From positions 186,001-250,000 of the forward strand of contig NZ_JAKLTN010000002.1 in assembly GCF_022012295.1 (NCBI RefSeq): a DNA stretch of 64,000 nt, read 5' to 3'. The notes beneath the pieces were generated by a model that was not told where the DNA came from, did no database searches, and saw only the letters and a list, made by a program, of their open reading frames with translations. Of this stretch, positions 48,631 to 56,763 are shown one piece after another. Source of the DNA: Dechloromonas hankyongensis. Lineage in GTDB: Bacteria > Pseudomonadota > Gammaproteobacteria > Burkholderiales > Rhodocyclaceae. Position 1 is the stretch's first letter, and each line of letters begins with the position of its first letter. Position numbers and translations under genes: made by a program.

Positions 48631-51600
48631 ATGGCCATAAACCTCGTCCGTGGGGCATCAGTTGAAATTTCCCCCGAGCGGTCGGGGGGCGCGTATCCGG
48701 AACAAGTGGCTAATTTTTTGCCTGGAATGCTGGAAAGCTCCGACGATCTTTTCGCGGCGGTCAATTCGGAACGGCAATTGGTCGCATTCAACGCCGCATT
48801 CCGGGGCGCGTTAACCGAAATCACCGGCACGCCACCGCAATTGGACCAAAACCTGGAGCAGTTGCTGGCAAACTTCCCGGTGCTTGCCAATACGGTCATC
48901 GAGCTTTGCCAGCGCGCCTTTGACGGTGAAGCGCTACGCCTCCCGATGGAACTGTTGGCGCAGGACAATCAGCAGCGTTATTTCGATGCCAGCATCAGTC
49001 CAATCACCGACCCCGACGGTACCGTCCTGGTCGTCGCCATCGCCATGCGCGACATTACCGATAGGCGGGTGACGGAGCAGCGGTTTCAAGGTGTGCTTGA
49101 AGCGACCCCCGACGCCATGCTGGTCGTGTATAAGGGCATTATCGAATTTGTCAATTCGCAACTGGAACGCATGTTCGGTTACGCCAAGGGCGCCTTGCTG
49201 GGACTGCCCCTCGAACGGCTGGTACCGGAGCGTCTGCGCGAACGCCATATCCTGCAGCGGGTCGGCTACGAGCGAAACTCGAAGACGCGCCCGATGGGCA
49301 GTGGTCTGGATCTATGGGGACTGAAAGCGGACGGCAGCGAATTCCCGGTCGAAATCAGCCTGAGCCCCCTTGAAATCTCCGGCGAAAAACGGGTAATCGC
49401 GGCCGTCCGGGATATTTCGGCGCACCGGCAGACGGAAGAGGATCTTCGAGACGAATCCAGCGATCTGCGTACGCAATTGGCCATGCTGCAGCGGCGACAG
49501 GACGCGCCGAGCGACCTCGAGGTGTACCGGGCTGGCTTTGATAAAGCGGCGGCAGCGATGGTGCATTACGGGCCGGATTGCCGTATCAAGCGGGTCAATA
49601 CCTACTTCTGTCAGCTTGTTGGGTACAGCCGGGAAGAGCTGACGCAATTGAATTTTTCGGATATCACCCATGCCGACGATGTACTCCTCAACCTCGATCT
49701 GGATAGCAAGCTGCTTGCCGGCGCCATCGACCACTATCAGGTCGACAAGCGTTTGCTGCGCAAGGACCGGACGGTCCTCTGGGTCCGCCTGGCGGTGTCG
49801 CTGCAGCGCTGTGCCAGGGGCAAGCCGGAATACTTCATCGGCGTGGCGGAAGACATCAGCGAGCGCAAACGTACCGAAGAAGCGCTGCGCGAAGCCCAGT
49901 TGCGCCTCACCCTGGCTACTGAAATCGCCCGCGTCGGATATGCCGAGCTGGATCTTGAAAACAGGGGCACTTATCTTTCGTCGGAACTGAAGCGGCAACT
50001 CGGTTACGAGGACGCCGAGCTGCCCAGCACTTTTTGCGAATGGTCGCGCCGTTTGCACCCGGAGGATCACGAGCGTGTCACCAAGGACATCCTGGCGGCC
50101 ATGGAGGGGCCGGGTGGCGGACTTGATCTCGAATACCGGTTGTGCCATAAGGACGGCAGCTATCACTGGTTCTTCGGGCGGGGCGTCGCGCTGGAGGATT
50201 TTCCCGGTCATGCCTACCGGGTGCTGTTGACGCAAATCGACATCACGGCGCGGCGGAATTCGGAAAAGCTGTTGCGCGAGCAGACGGAGGAACTGCGTCT
50301 GGCGCTCCGGGTAGGCCGGTCGGGGACGTTTCAATGGAATGTCCAAACCCGTGAACACCGTTGGTACGACGAGATGCTGGCCCTCTACGGCCTCAAGCCG
50401 GAGGAGTTCGGTGGGCGGGACGAGGATTGGCTGGACTGTCTGCTGGAAGAGGACCGGGCAGCGGCGATGGCTGCCGTCGAAGTCGCCCTGCGGACTGGCG
50501 ACTATGTCGCGGAATTCCGCATCCAGCGCCGCAATGATGAGCAGATTCGGTGGATCAGTGCGCGCGGCCAGGTGTTTTTCGATGAAGCCGGGATAGCGCG
50601 ACGCATGGTCGGCATCAATGTCGACGTGACCGAAGAGCGCCGGGTTCAGGGTGAACTGGAGGAAAGCAAGGCCCGCTTGCAGGGTATTTTGAACAGCCTC
50701 CAGGAAGGGGTCGTCGTCTTCGATGCCGAGGGCCGGGTGATCGATGCCAATCCCGCCGCCCTGGAGCTACTGCACTACCACGCTCCCGAGCAGATCCGCC
50801 GCCGGGTGGAGGAATTTGCCGAGTCCTTTGAAATGTTCGATCTCAGCGACCGCTTGCTATCGGTCGATGAATGGCCGCTTTCCCGCGTGCTGCGCGGTGA
50901 ATCCTTCAGCGACGAGGAACTGAAGGTGTGCCGCAAGGACCATGGCGATACGCTGATTGCCAGCTACAACGGAACGCCCATCCGCGACGCCGACGGCAAC
51001 GTGACCCTGGGTGTCCTGAGTCTCGTCGATATCAGCGAGCGCAAGCGGGCCGAGCGCGCCCTGCAGGAAAGCGAGCGTCGCCTGGCCTTGGCGCTCAAGG
51101 CCAGTAATACAAGTGTCTGGGAAGTCGATATTGCGACGCAAAAACTGCTGCCGGCCGAAGACGAGTTGTTCGCCATGCTGGGTTACACCTGCGAAGAATT
51201 GGGTACGGTAGGGGACTGGGTCGCCCTCATCCACGAAGAGGACCGACCGCTTATCAACCAGATGTTCGAAGAAATCATTCAGGGGACACGAGACGGTTAT
51301 CAGGGCACGGAAGTGCGGTATCGCAAAAAAGACGGCAGCTGGTGCTGGATACTCTGTCAGGCGATGGCTACCGATCCGGATGCACACGGCAAAGTAACCC
51401 GGCTGGTGGGCACCCATACCGATATTCAAGCCCGCAAACAGGCTGAAGAGCGGGCCCGCGAAGCCTCGCTGCATGATCCGCTTACTGCCCTGCCCAATCG
51501 GGCGCTCATCTTCGAGTACGGCAGCCGTCTTCTGGCGGCGGCCCATCGTACCCGTGGGCACGGGGCGGTCCTCTTCATCGATCTCGACCGGTTTAAGCCG

Positions 51601-52764
51601 ATCAATGACCAATACGGCCATGAAGTGGGCGACCGCGTGCTGCAGGAGGTCGGCCAGCGCTTGAAGGACTGCACGCGAGACGAGGATCTGGTCGGGCGTC
51701 TGGGCGGCGACGAGTTCGTCATCATTCTCGGGCATCCGGACGGTCACGCCCATCGGGCATCGGCGGTTGCCCAGCATGTGGTCGACAGCCTGCGGCGACC
51801 CATCGCAATCGATTCCATCGAGGTATCCATCACCCCTTCCATCGGTATCAGCTTCTATCCCGAACATGCCGACAATCTGGAGGGATTGATCCATGCGGCC
51901 GATCTGGCCATGTACCAGGTGAAGCAATCGGGCCGCGCCAACTATCAGATTTATACGCCGGAGCTGGATCGGCGGGCCGACGAGGTCTATCTGCTCGAAG
52001 TCCGCCTGCGGGAGGCTCTGAAGTACGGTCGGCTGGTATTGCATTATCAGCCGGTGATCGACGCCAAGAGCGGCGAGTTGATCAGTGCCGAAGCGCTCGT
52101 TCGGTTCGCTGACAACGACGAGGGCGAAGTGAGCGGTCCGGCCGCATTCATTCCCATCGCCGAATCGGCCGGGCTTATCGGCGACCTCGGCGAATGGGTC
52201 GCCATCGAGGCGTGCCGCCAGCACGAGGCGTGGCGCCGCGAGGGCATGCCGGTGACCATTGCGATCAACGTCTCGCCGCTGCAGTTCAGACAACGCGGAT
52301 TCCCGGAGCGCCTGGGCAGCATCATCGCGCAAGCCGGGATCGACCCGGCCGCACTACAGGTGGAGGTCACGGAAACGACGGTCATGGAGTCGGACGACGA
52401 GGCCAGCGACATCCTGAACCGGCTCAAGGCGCTGGGCGTCAAGATCGCACTCGACGATTTCGGCACCGGCTATTCGAGCCTGAGCCGTCTCAGCCGCTTG
52501 CCACTCGACAAGCTGAAGGTCGACCAGTCCTTCGTACGCGGCGTGGACACCGATCCGGCCAGCCGGGCCATCACCGAGGCCATCATTGCCCTCGGCCACA
52601 ACCTGAAGCTGGACATCATCGGCGAAGGGATAGAATCGGAAGCCATGCTGCACTATCTGGAGCAGCATGGCTGTGATCAGGTGCAGGGATTCCTGTTCAG
52701 CAAACCGCTACCGGCGTCGGAGTTTGCCCAATGGCATCGGCAACACCATACGCCGGTGGTTTAG
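48631..52764 (+). CDS. Multi-PAS diguanylate cyclase/phosphodiesterase (PAS-GGDEF-EAL)
   Basis: 1377 residues with no membrane helix seen. About six to seven PAS/PAC units fill residues 20-940 (one begins RFQGVLEATPDAMLVVYKGIIEFVNSQLERMFGY). GGDEF follows at about 950-1110 with intact GRLGGDEFVIILG, then EAL at about 1125-1375 with SAEALVRF and DDFGTGYSSLSRLSRLPLDKLKVDQSFVRG. Both active sites look intact, so it could make or degrade c-di-GMP depending on PAS input. The start has an excellent AAAGGAGG ribosome binding site. It is monocistronic and one of two GGDEF proteins in the window. Confidence 0.94.
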   Translation: MAINLVRGASVEISPERSGGAYPEQVANFLPGMLESSDDLFAAVNSERQLVAFNAAFRGALTEITGTPPQLDQNLEQLLANFPVLANTVIELCQRAFDGEALRLPMELLAQDNQQRYFDASISPITDPDGTVLVVAIAMRDITDRRVTEQRFQGVLEATPDAMLVVYKGIIEFVNSQLERMFGYAKGALLGLPLERLVPERLRERHILQRVGYERNSKTRPMGSGLDLWGLKADGSEFPVEISLSPLEISGEKRVIAAVRDISAHRQTEEDLRDESSDLRTQLAMLQRRQDAPSDLEVYRAGFDKAAAAMVHYGPDCRIKRVNTYFCQLVGYSREELTQLNFSDITHADDVLLNLDLDSKLLAGAIDHYQVDKRLLRKDRTVLWVRLAVSLQRCARGKPEYFIGVAEDISERKRTEEALREAQLRLTLATEIARVGYAELDLENRGTYLSSELKRQLGYEDAELPSTFCEWSRRLHPEDHERVTKDILAAMEGPGGGLDLEYRLCHKDGSYHWFFGRGVALEDFPGHAYRVLLTQIDITARRNSEKLLREQTEELRLALRVGRSGTFQWNVQTREHRWYDEMLALYGLKPEEFGGRDEDWLDCLLEEDRAAAMAAVEVALRTGDYVAEFRIQRRNDEQIRWISARGQVFFDEAGIARRMVGINVDVTEERRVQGELEESKARLQGILNSLQEGVVVFDAEGRVIDANPAALELLHYHAPEQIRRRVEEFAESFEMFDLSDRLLSVDEWPLSRVLRGESFSDEELKVCRKDHGDTLIASYNGTPIRDADGNVTLGVLSLVDISERKRAERALQESERRLALALKASNTSVWEVDIATQKLLPAEDELFAMLGYTCEELGTVGDWVALIHEEDRPLINQMFEEIIQGTRDGYQGTEVRYRKKDGSWCWILCQAMATDPDAHGKVTRLVGTHTDIQARKQAEERAREASLHDPLTALPNRALIFEYGSRLLAAAHRTRGHGAVLFIDLDRFKPINDQYGHEVGDRVLQEVGQRLKDCTRDEDLVGRLGGDEFVIILGHPDGHAHRASAVAQHVVDSLRRPIAIDSIEVSITPSIGISFYPEHADNLEGLIHAADLAMYQVKQSGRANYQIYTPELDRRADEVYLLEVRLREALKYGRLVLHYQPVIDAKSGELISAEALVRFADNDEGEVSGPAAFIPIAESAGLIGDLGEWVAIEACRQHEAWRREGMPVTIAINVSPLQFRQRGFPERLGSIIAQAGIDPAALQVEVTETTVMESDDEASDILNRLKALGVKIALDDFGTGYSSLSRLSRLPLDKLKVDQSFVRGVDTDPASRAITEAIIALGHNLKLDIIGEGIESEAMLHYLEQHGCDQVQGFLFSKPLPASEFAQWHRQHHTPVV

Positions 52765-52801
52765 AGGCTGCTTACGTTAATAAGGTGGGGTGAGCAAATA
52801 A

Positions 52802-52824
52802 GTCCCGCCGGGTTCTGGCGGGAC
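52802..52824 (-). terminator. Hairpin between convergent PAS-GGDEF-EAL and BON genes
   Basis: GTCCCGCC (52802-52809) and GGCGGGAC (52817-52824) form a perfect 8-bp stem. On the minus strand it is followed by TTATTTG, just downstream of the BON gene stop. It may terminate both convergent genes. Confidence 0.6.
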
Positions 52825-52831
52825 CATCGCG

Positions 52832-53146
52832 TTATTGAGCCGACTTCAGGCGGATATCGTTGCGTACAGCCTTGACCCCGGATACCTTGGCGGCGATCTG
52901 GGCTGCCCGTTCGATTTCCATGGAACTGTCGGCAAAGCCGGAAAGCTGGACCGTGCCCTTGAAAGTCTCGACCTGGATGTTGGTCGCCTTCACTTCCTTG
53001 CTCTGCACGAAAGCGGTTTTGACCTTGGTGGTGATCGTGCTGTCGTCGATGAATTCACCCGTGCTTTCCTTGGCCGTATTGCCGGCGCAGGCGGTGAGAG
53101 CGGTCAGCAGCAGGAGGGTAGCGATACCGGATTTCTTATTCAGCAT
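52832..53146 (-). CDS. BON-domain lipoprotein (OsmY-like)
   Basis: 104 residues from the ATG at 53146, preceded by GGAAAGGAA. A lipoprotein signal with lipobox LTAC (residues 16-19) is followed by a single BON domain (DDSTITTKVKTAFVQSKEVKATNIQVETFKGTVQLSGFADSSMEIERAAQIAAKVSGVKAVRNDIRL). BON proteins bind phospholipid or envelope components and are often osmotic or envelope-stress induced. An 18-bp palindrome 132 bp upstream of the start is shared with the response-regulator/MlaC region, suggesting control by the adjacent two-component system. Confidence 0.9.
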   Translation of the reverse strand: MLNKKSGIATLLLLTALTACAGNTAKESTGEFIDDSTITTKVKTAFVQSKEVKATNIQVETFKGTVQLSGFADSSMEIERAAQIAAKVSGVKAVRNDIRLKSAQ

Positions 53147-53277
53147 GATTATTCCTTTCCGTTTTGCCGGCTGAGCCGGATCGCCAGTCAAACAGCGATC
53201 CGGCTTTGAACGTGCCGACGGTGATTTCATCTTAGGAACAGGCCGTTAGGTCTGCTGTCAGATCAAACTGAATTGCC

Positions 53278-53295
53278 TGTAGGACGACTCCTGCA
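53278..53295. promoter_or_regulatory. Operator-like palindrome TGTAGGA-N4-TCCTGCA, copy 1
   Basis: Found in the divergent region between the BON lipoprotein and the histidine kinase, 46 bp upstream of the kinase start. Arms TGTAGGA and TCCTGCA with spacer CGAC. The same arms recur at 55910-55927. The layout (TGTARG-N6-CYTRCA) resembles binding sites of UvrY/GacA-like LuxR-type response regulators. Confidence 0.65.
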
Positions 53296-53340
53296 TAACC
53301 CGGTCGACTATTTCCGTGAATGGAGGGAAGGACGAAACCC

Positions 53341-54750
53341 ATGCCCACCGCTTTTCTGAAGCGCCACAACGGCCACCTCGCGCGCAAGTGGCACCATCTG
53401 CTCCTTGCCCTGGGCGGCGCCTTCGTGGTGCTCCTGTTGGCCTCCAGCCATTGGCAGGCGACGGCCAGCCTGAAGGCGCTCGGTGATTTGCGGCAGCAGG
53501 CGGTGCGTGTCGAGCATCTCGACAGCTTGCTGATCCAGTTGATGGACGCCGAGAGCGCTGTGCGCGCCTACCTGCTCAGTGGCAATCGCGCGCATCTCGA
53601 GCCCTATGACAAAAGCCGGGCCACCATCGGTACGACGCTGGAAGACATCCATCGCGATCTGGGCGCGCTGAGCAGCAACGACGAGGCGCTGGCCGATCTG
53701 TCCGGCCTGGTGGCAATCAAGCTGCGCAGTCTGGAACAGGCGGTCGAGCGCGGCTCGGCCGGCGAGGAAACGCGCATCCAGGGCAAGCGCTACACCGATC
53801 GCATCCGCGAACGCATCCTCGGTTTGAAGGCTGGCCTGGCGGCCGAGGCCCAGGATTCTTTCGACCGCTCGACCGGCCATGTCGAACGCACCCGCTGGGT
53901 AGTGGCCATCCAGGCCGGCGCCGCGCTGGCGCTCTTGGTCGCCCTGTTTTTCGTCGTCGAGCGCCAGTTCAAGCTGCGCGAGCAATTGGCAGCGTTGCTG
54001 CACAGCGAAAATCAGCGGCTCGATGCGCTGGTCCAGGCGCGCACTGACGAATTGAGCGATCTGGCCAGTTATCTGACCAACGCCCGCGAGTCCGAGAAAG
54101 CGCGGCTGGCGCGCGAACTGCACGACGAACTGGGGGCGTTGCTGACAGCCGCCAAGATGGAGTCCGGCTGGATCGCCCGCCAACTGAAGGGTGCAGCGGG
54201 GGCAGCCAGCCGGGAACGGCTCGCGCGGCTGGACAGCCTGCTCGACAGCGGCATTGCCTTGAAGCGGCGTATCATCGACGGCCTGCGCCCGCCGCTACTC
54301 GAAGAACTGGGCCTGATCAACGCCTTGCGCATCCTCGCTCAGGAATTTGTCGAGGGGGAAGGCAACCCGGAACTGCAACTCGAATTGCCGACCGAAGACC
54401 TGCTGCTGGCGCCGGCTACCGCGCTGGCCGTTTTTCGCATCGCCCAGGAAGCGCTGACCAATATCCGCAAGCACGCCGCGGCCCGAACGGTAAAACTGGC
54501 CATGCGGGTGACGGAAGGGCGCCTCGAACTGGCGATCGAAGACGATGGCCGGGGATTCAAGACCGGTTGGGAGCGCGGCCGGCATCACGGGCTGGCCGGC
54601 ATGAAGCACCGGGTCCTGATGTGTGCCGGCGATTTCTCGCTGGACAGCCAGCCGGGGGGCGGGACCCGGCTTCGTATCGGCATCCCGGTGCCCGGCACCG
54701 CCATGCCGGCCAGCGGTCAGGCCGAGCAGGGAGAAGCCTGCCGGACATAG
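53341..54750 (+). CDS. CHASE3 histidine kinase of the NarX/UhpB (HisKA_3) class
   Basis: 469 residues from the ATG at 53341, preceded by GGAGGGAAGGA. The first ATG (53320) is inside that ribosome binding site. Membrane helices at about 18-36 and 187-207 enclose a periplasmic CHASE3-type helical domain (LIQLMDAESAVRAYLLSGNRAHLEPYD). The HisKA_3 phosphoacceptor is H261 (ARLARELHDELGALLTAAK) and the ATPase motif is AIEDDGRGFKTG. It should phosphorylate the LuxR-type regulator encoded at 55134. The end overlaps the convergent REC-only gene by 34 bp. Confidence 0.92.
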   Translation: MPTAFLKRHNGHLARKWHHLLLALGGAFVVLLLASSHWQATASLKALGDLRQQAVRVEHLDSLLIQLMDAESAVRAYLLSGNRAHLEPYDKSRATIGTTLEDIHRDLGALSSNDEALADLSGLVAIKLRSLEQAVERGSAGEETRIQGKRYTDRIRERILGLKAGLAAEAQDSFDRSTGHVERTRWVVAIQAGAALALLVALFFVVERQFKLREQLAALLHSENQRLDALVQARTDELSDLASYLTNARESEKARLARELHDELGALLTAAKMESGWIARQLKGAAGAASRERLARLDSLLDSGIALKRRIIDGLRPPLLEELGLINALRILAQEFVEGEGNPELQLELPTEDLLLAPATALAVFRIAQEALTNIRKHAAARTVKLAMRVTEGRLELAIEDDGRGFKTGWERGRHHGLAGMKHRVLMCAGDFSLDSQPGGGTRLRIGIPVPGTAMPASGQAEQGEACRT

Positions 54751-55130
54751 GCCAGCAAGTCGTCGAACTGGGTTGCCTTGTCGAAAAAACGTTCGACGCC
54801 GAGGGCGAAGCAGCGCTCGCGGACCACGGCGTTGCCGTGGCTGGAAAACACCACCGCCCGCGGGCGGCCGAAGCGATCCGGGGCCCGGGATAGTGCGCGC
54901 AGCACCCCGAAGCCGCTGCCGGCCTTGAGTTCCAGGTCGAGTATGGCGAGTTGGGGTTGCCGGCGCTGCAGCAGTTCAAGGGCCGAGCTTTCATCCTCCG
55001 CTTCGCCGACCACCGCGACCGCGGACAGTTCGTCGAGCAGGGCGCCGAGGGTTTGCCGTAGCACGGGCGAATCCTCGATCAGGATGACCGTCAGTGGGGT
55101 TTGGGCGGCGTTTTTCGGCAGGCGGGCCAT
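54717..55130 (-). CDS. Stand-alone receiver-domain protein
   Basis: 137 residues, a single REC domain with acidic pocket IEDSP (E19, D20), phosphoacceptor D65 (LAILDLELKAGSG) and downstream conserved region FSSHGNAVVRERCFALGVERFFDKATQ with Lys. No output domain. It starts 3 bp after the stop of the LuxR-type regulator gene, so both are one operon. It may compete for phosphate or act as a phosphate sink for the convergent kinase. Confidence 0.9.
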   Translation of the reverse strand: MARLPKNAAQTPLTVILIEDSPVLRQTLGALLDELSAVAVVGEAEDESSALELLQRRQPQLAILDLELKAGSGFGVLRALSRAPDRFGRPRAVVFSSHGNAVVRERCFALGVERFFDKATQFDDLLAYVRQASPCSA

Positions 55131-55133
55131 GCT

Positions 55134-55769
55134 TCAGTCGGCTAGCAGCCCATTGCGCAGCGCATAGGCCGCCAGTTCGGCATTGCTGGCGACTCCCAGC
55201 TTGTCGAGCAGGCGGGTGCGGTAGGTGCTCACGGTCTTGATACTGAGGTGCAGCGCTTTGCCGATGTCGGATACCGACTGCCCACGGGCGAGGTGCAGAA
55301 AGACCTGCAATTCTCTTTCCGACAGCAGATCGTGGGCGGCGCCTGAGCCGTTGCCGGCGACCTCGTCGGCCAGCAACTCGGCCATGCGCGGCGACAGGTA
55401 GCGCTGGCCCTGGCCCAGAGTACGCACGGCGCGCAGCAGTTCATCCTGGCCGCATTCCTTGCACAGGTAGCCGTCGGCGCCGTGGCGCAGCATGGCCAGC
55501 GCGTAGCGTTCCTCCGGGTAGCCGGTGAGCACCAGCACCTTCAGATCCGGATAGCGCTGGCGCAGGGTGCGCAGCACGTCCACGCCGCTTTGGCCGGGCA
55601 GGGCGAGGTCGAGGAGCAACACGTCGCATGGGCATTCCGGCAGGCGGGACAAGGCGTCCTCGCCGCTGGCCGCCTCGAAGGCGATGCCGATGCCCAGTTC
55701 GTTGGCGAGGATTTCCCGCAAGCCGGCGCGGACGATTTCATGATCATCGACGATCGCGACATTCACCAT
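55134..55769 (-). CDS. LuxR/NarL-family response regulator (UvrY-like)
   Basis: 211 residues from the ATG at 55769 (MVNVAIVDDHEIVRAGLREIL), preceded by AAGGGAA; longer in-frame starts lack support. The receiver has D8/D9 and phosphoacceptor D54 (DVLLLDLALPGQSG), with K in YLCKECG. The C-terminal LuxR helix-turn-helix (about 145-205) reads LSERELQVFLHLARGQSVSDIGKALHLSIKTVSTYRTRLLDKLGV. Partner kinase is the HisKA_3 protein at 53341. A palindrome 141 bp upstream and its twin before the kinase are candidate binding sites. Confidence 0.92.
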   Translation of the reverse strand: MVNVAIVDDHEIVRAGLREILANELGIGIAFEAASGEDALSRLPECPCDVLLLDLALPGQSGVDVLRTLRQRYPDLKVLVLTGYPEERYALAMLRHGADGYLCKECGQDELLRAVRTLGQGQRYLSPRMAELLADEVAGNGSGAAHDLLSERELQVFLHLARGQSVSDIGKALHLSIKTVSTYRTRLLDKLGVASNAELAAYALRNGLLAD

Positions 55770-55909
55770 GCTGAATTCCCTTTTCCAATTTATAGCGATA
55801 CCTAGGCTTCGATTTCGCTGCGGCACCGGCGAAACCGGTGCAATTACCTTTCGCTACCGATTAGAACGGCCGTTGCCGGGAAGATTCAGCGCCGTATGCC
55901 GACTGCCGG

Positions 55910-55927
55910 TGCAGGACTCCTCCTACA
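55910..55927. promoter_or_regulatory. Operator-like palindrome TGTAGGA-N4-TCCTGCA, copy 2 (minus orientation)
   Basis: On the minus strand it reads TGTAGGA-GGAG-TCCTGCA, identical in both arms and spacing to the copy at 53278. It lies between the divergent response-regulator gene and the MlaC-like gene, 132 bp before the latter's start, the same distance as copy 1 has to the BON gene start. Confidence 0.65.
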
Positions 55928-56058
55928 AGCGAATCGTCCCCGGCTGACATTTTTCGCCGGCCCGCCCGGCTAGGGTGAAAGCAGTGGTTTCCGCAGGCCG
56001 GGCGGCGGGGGCGATCCGCGTCTTCACTCGCCTGGGCCAGACAACAAAGGAGAACATC

Positions 56059-56691
56059 ATGATCCGGAAATTCCTGAAAACCCTCATCTGGCTGCTGCCG
56101 GTTTTCTTCCTGCTGCCCGGAAGCGTGCGGGCCGACAGCGTGTCGCCTGACGAACTGGTCAAGGGCGTGACCGAAGAGGTGCTGAGCATCCTGCGCCAGG
56201 ACAAGGGTATCCAGTCGGGCAACAAGCAGCGGGCGATGGCCCTGATCGAGAAGAAGGTGGCACCGCATTTCGACTTTTCCCGCATGACGAGCCTGGCCGT
56301 CGGGCGGGCCTGGCAGCAGGCCGATGCCAAGCAGCGCGAGGCGCTGACCGCCGAGTTCCATACCCTGCTGGTGCGCACCTACGCCAATTCGCTGACCGCC
56401 TACCGTGACCAGACGGTCAGCTTCAAACCGAGCAAGCAGACCGGCGACGAAGTGCTGGTCCGCAGCCAGATCAACAAGCCGGGCAATCAGCCGATTTCGC
56501 TGGACTACAGCCTGAGCAAGAGCGGCAATGACTGGAAGGTGTTTGACGTAGCAATTGCCAACATCAGCCTGGTCACCAACTACCGCGGCAGTTTTGCCAG
56601 CGAAGTCGAAAAGGGCGGCATTGACGGCTTGCTCAAGACTTTGCAGGAGAAGAACCGGAAGGGCGTGACCGACCAGCCGCCCGCCTCGTAA
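56059..56691 (+). CDS. MlaC-family periplasmic phospholipid-binding protein
   Basis: 210 residues from the ATG at 56059 behind AAAGGAGAA; the frame upstream of it is not coding. A signal peptide ends near residue 26 (PGSVRADSVSP). The MlaC/Ttg2D fold is recognisable in ALIEKKVAPHFDFSRMTSLAVGRAWQQADAKQREALTAEFHTLLVRTYANSLTAYRDQTV. MlaC shuttles phospholipids between the membranes. It is an orphan here, without mlaFEDB. Proximity to the shared operator suggests induction by the neighbouring two-component system. Confidence 0.92.
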   Translation: MIRKFLKTLIWLLPVFFLLPGSVRADSVSPDELVKGVTEEVLSILRQDKGIQSGNKQRAMALIEKKVAPHFDFSRMTSLAVGRAWQQADAKQREALTAEFHTLLVRTYANSLTAYRDQTVSFKPSKQTGDEVLVRSQINKPGNQPISLDYSLSKSGNDWKVFDVAIANISLVTNYRGSFASEVEKGGIDGLLKTLQEKNRKGVTDQPPAS

Positions 56692-56716
56692 GCCAAGCGG
56701 CAGCGTGCATTGCAAA

Positions 56717-56746
56717 GCGGGCGCCAAACGGCGCCCGCAGTGTTTT
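56717..56746. terminator. Strong hairpin terminator between convergent mlaC-like and asmA-like genes
   Basis: GCGGGCGCC (56717-56725) and GGCGCCCGC (56730-56738) form a perfect 9-bp GC-rich stem with loop AAAC, followed by AGTGTTTT. It can serve both convergent genes. Confidence 0.75.
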
Positions 56747-56763
56747 CATCGCCAAGTTCCCAG

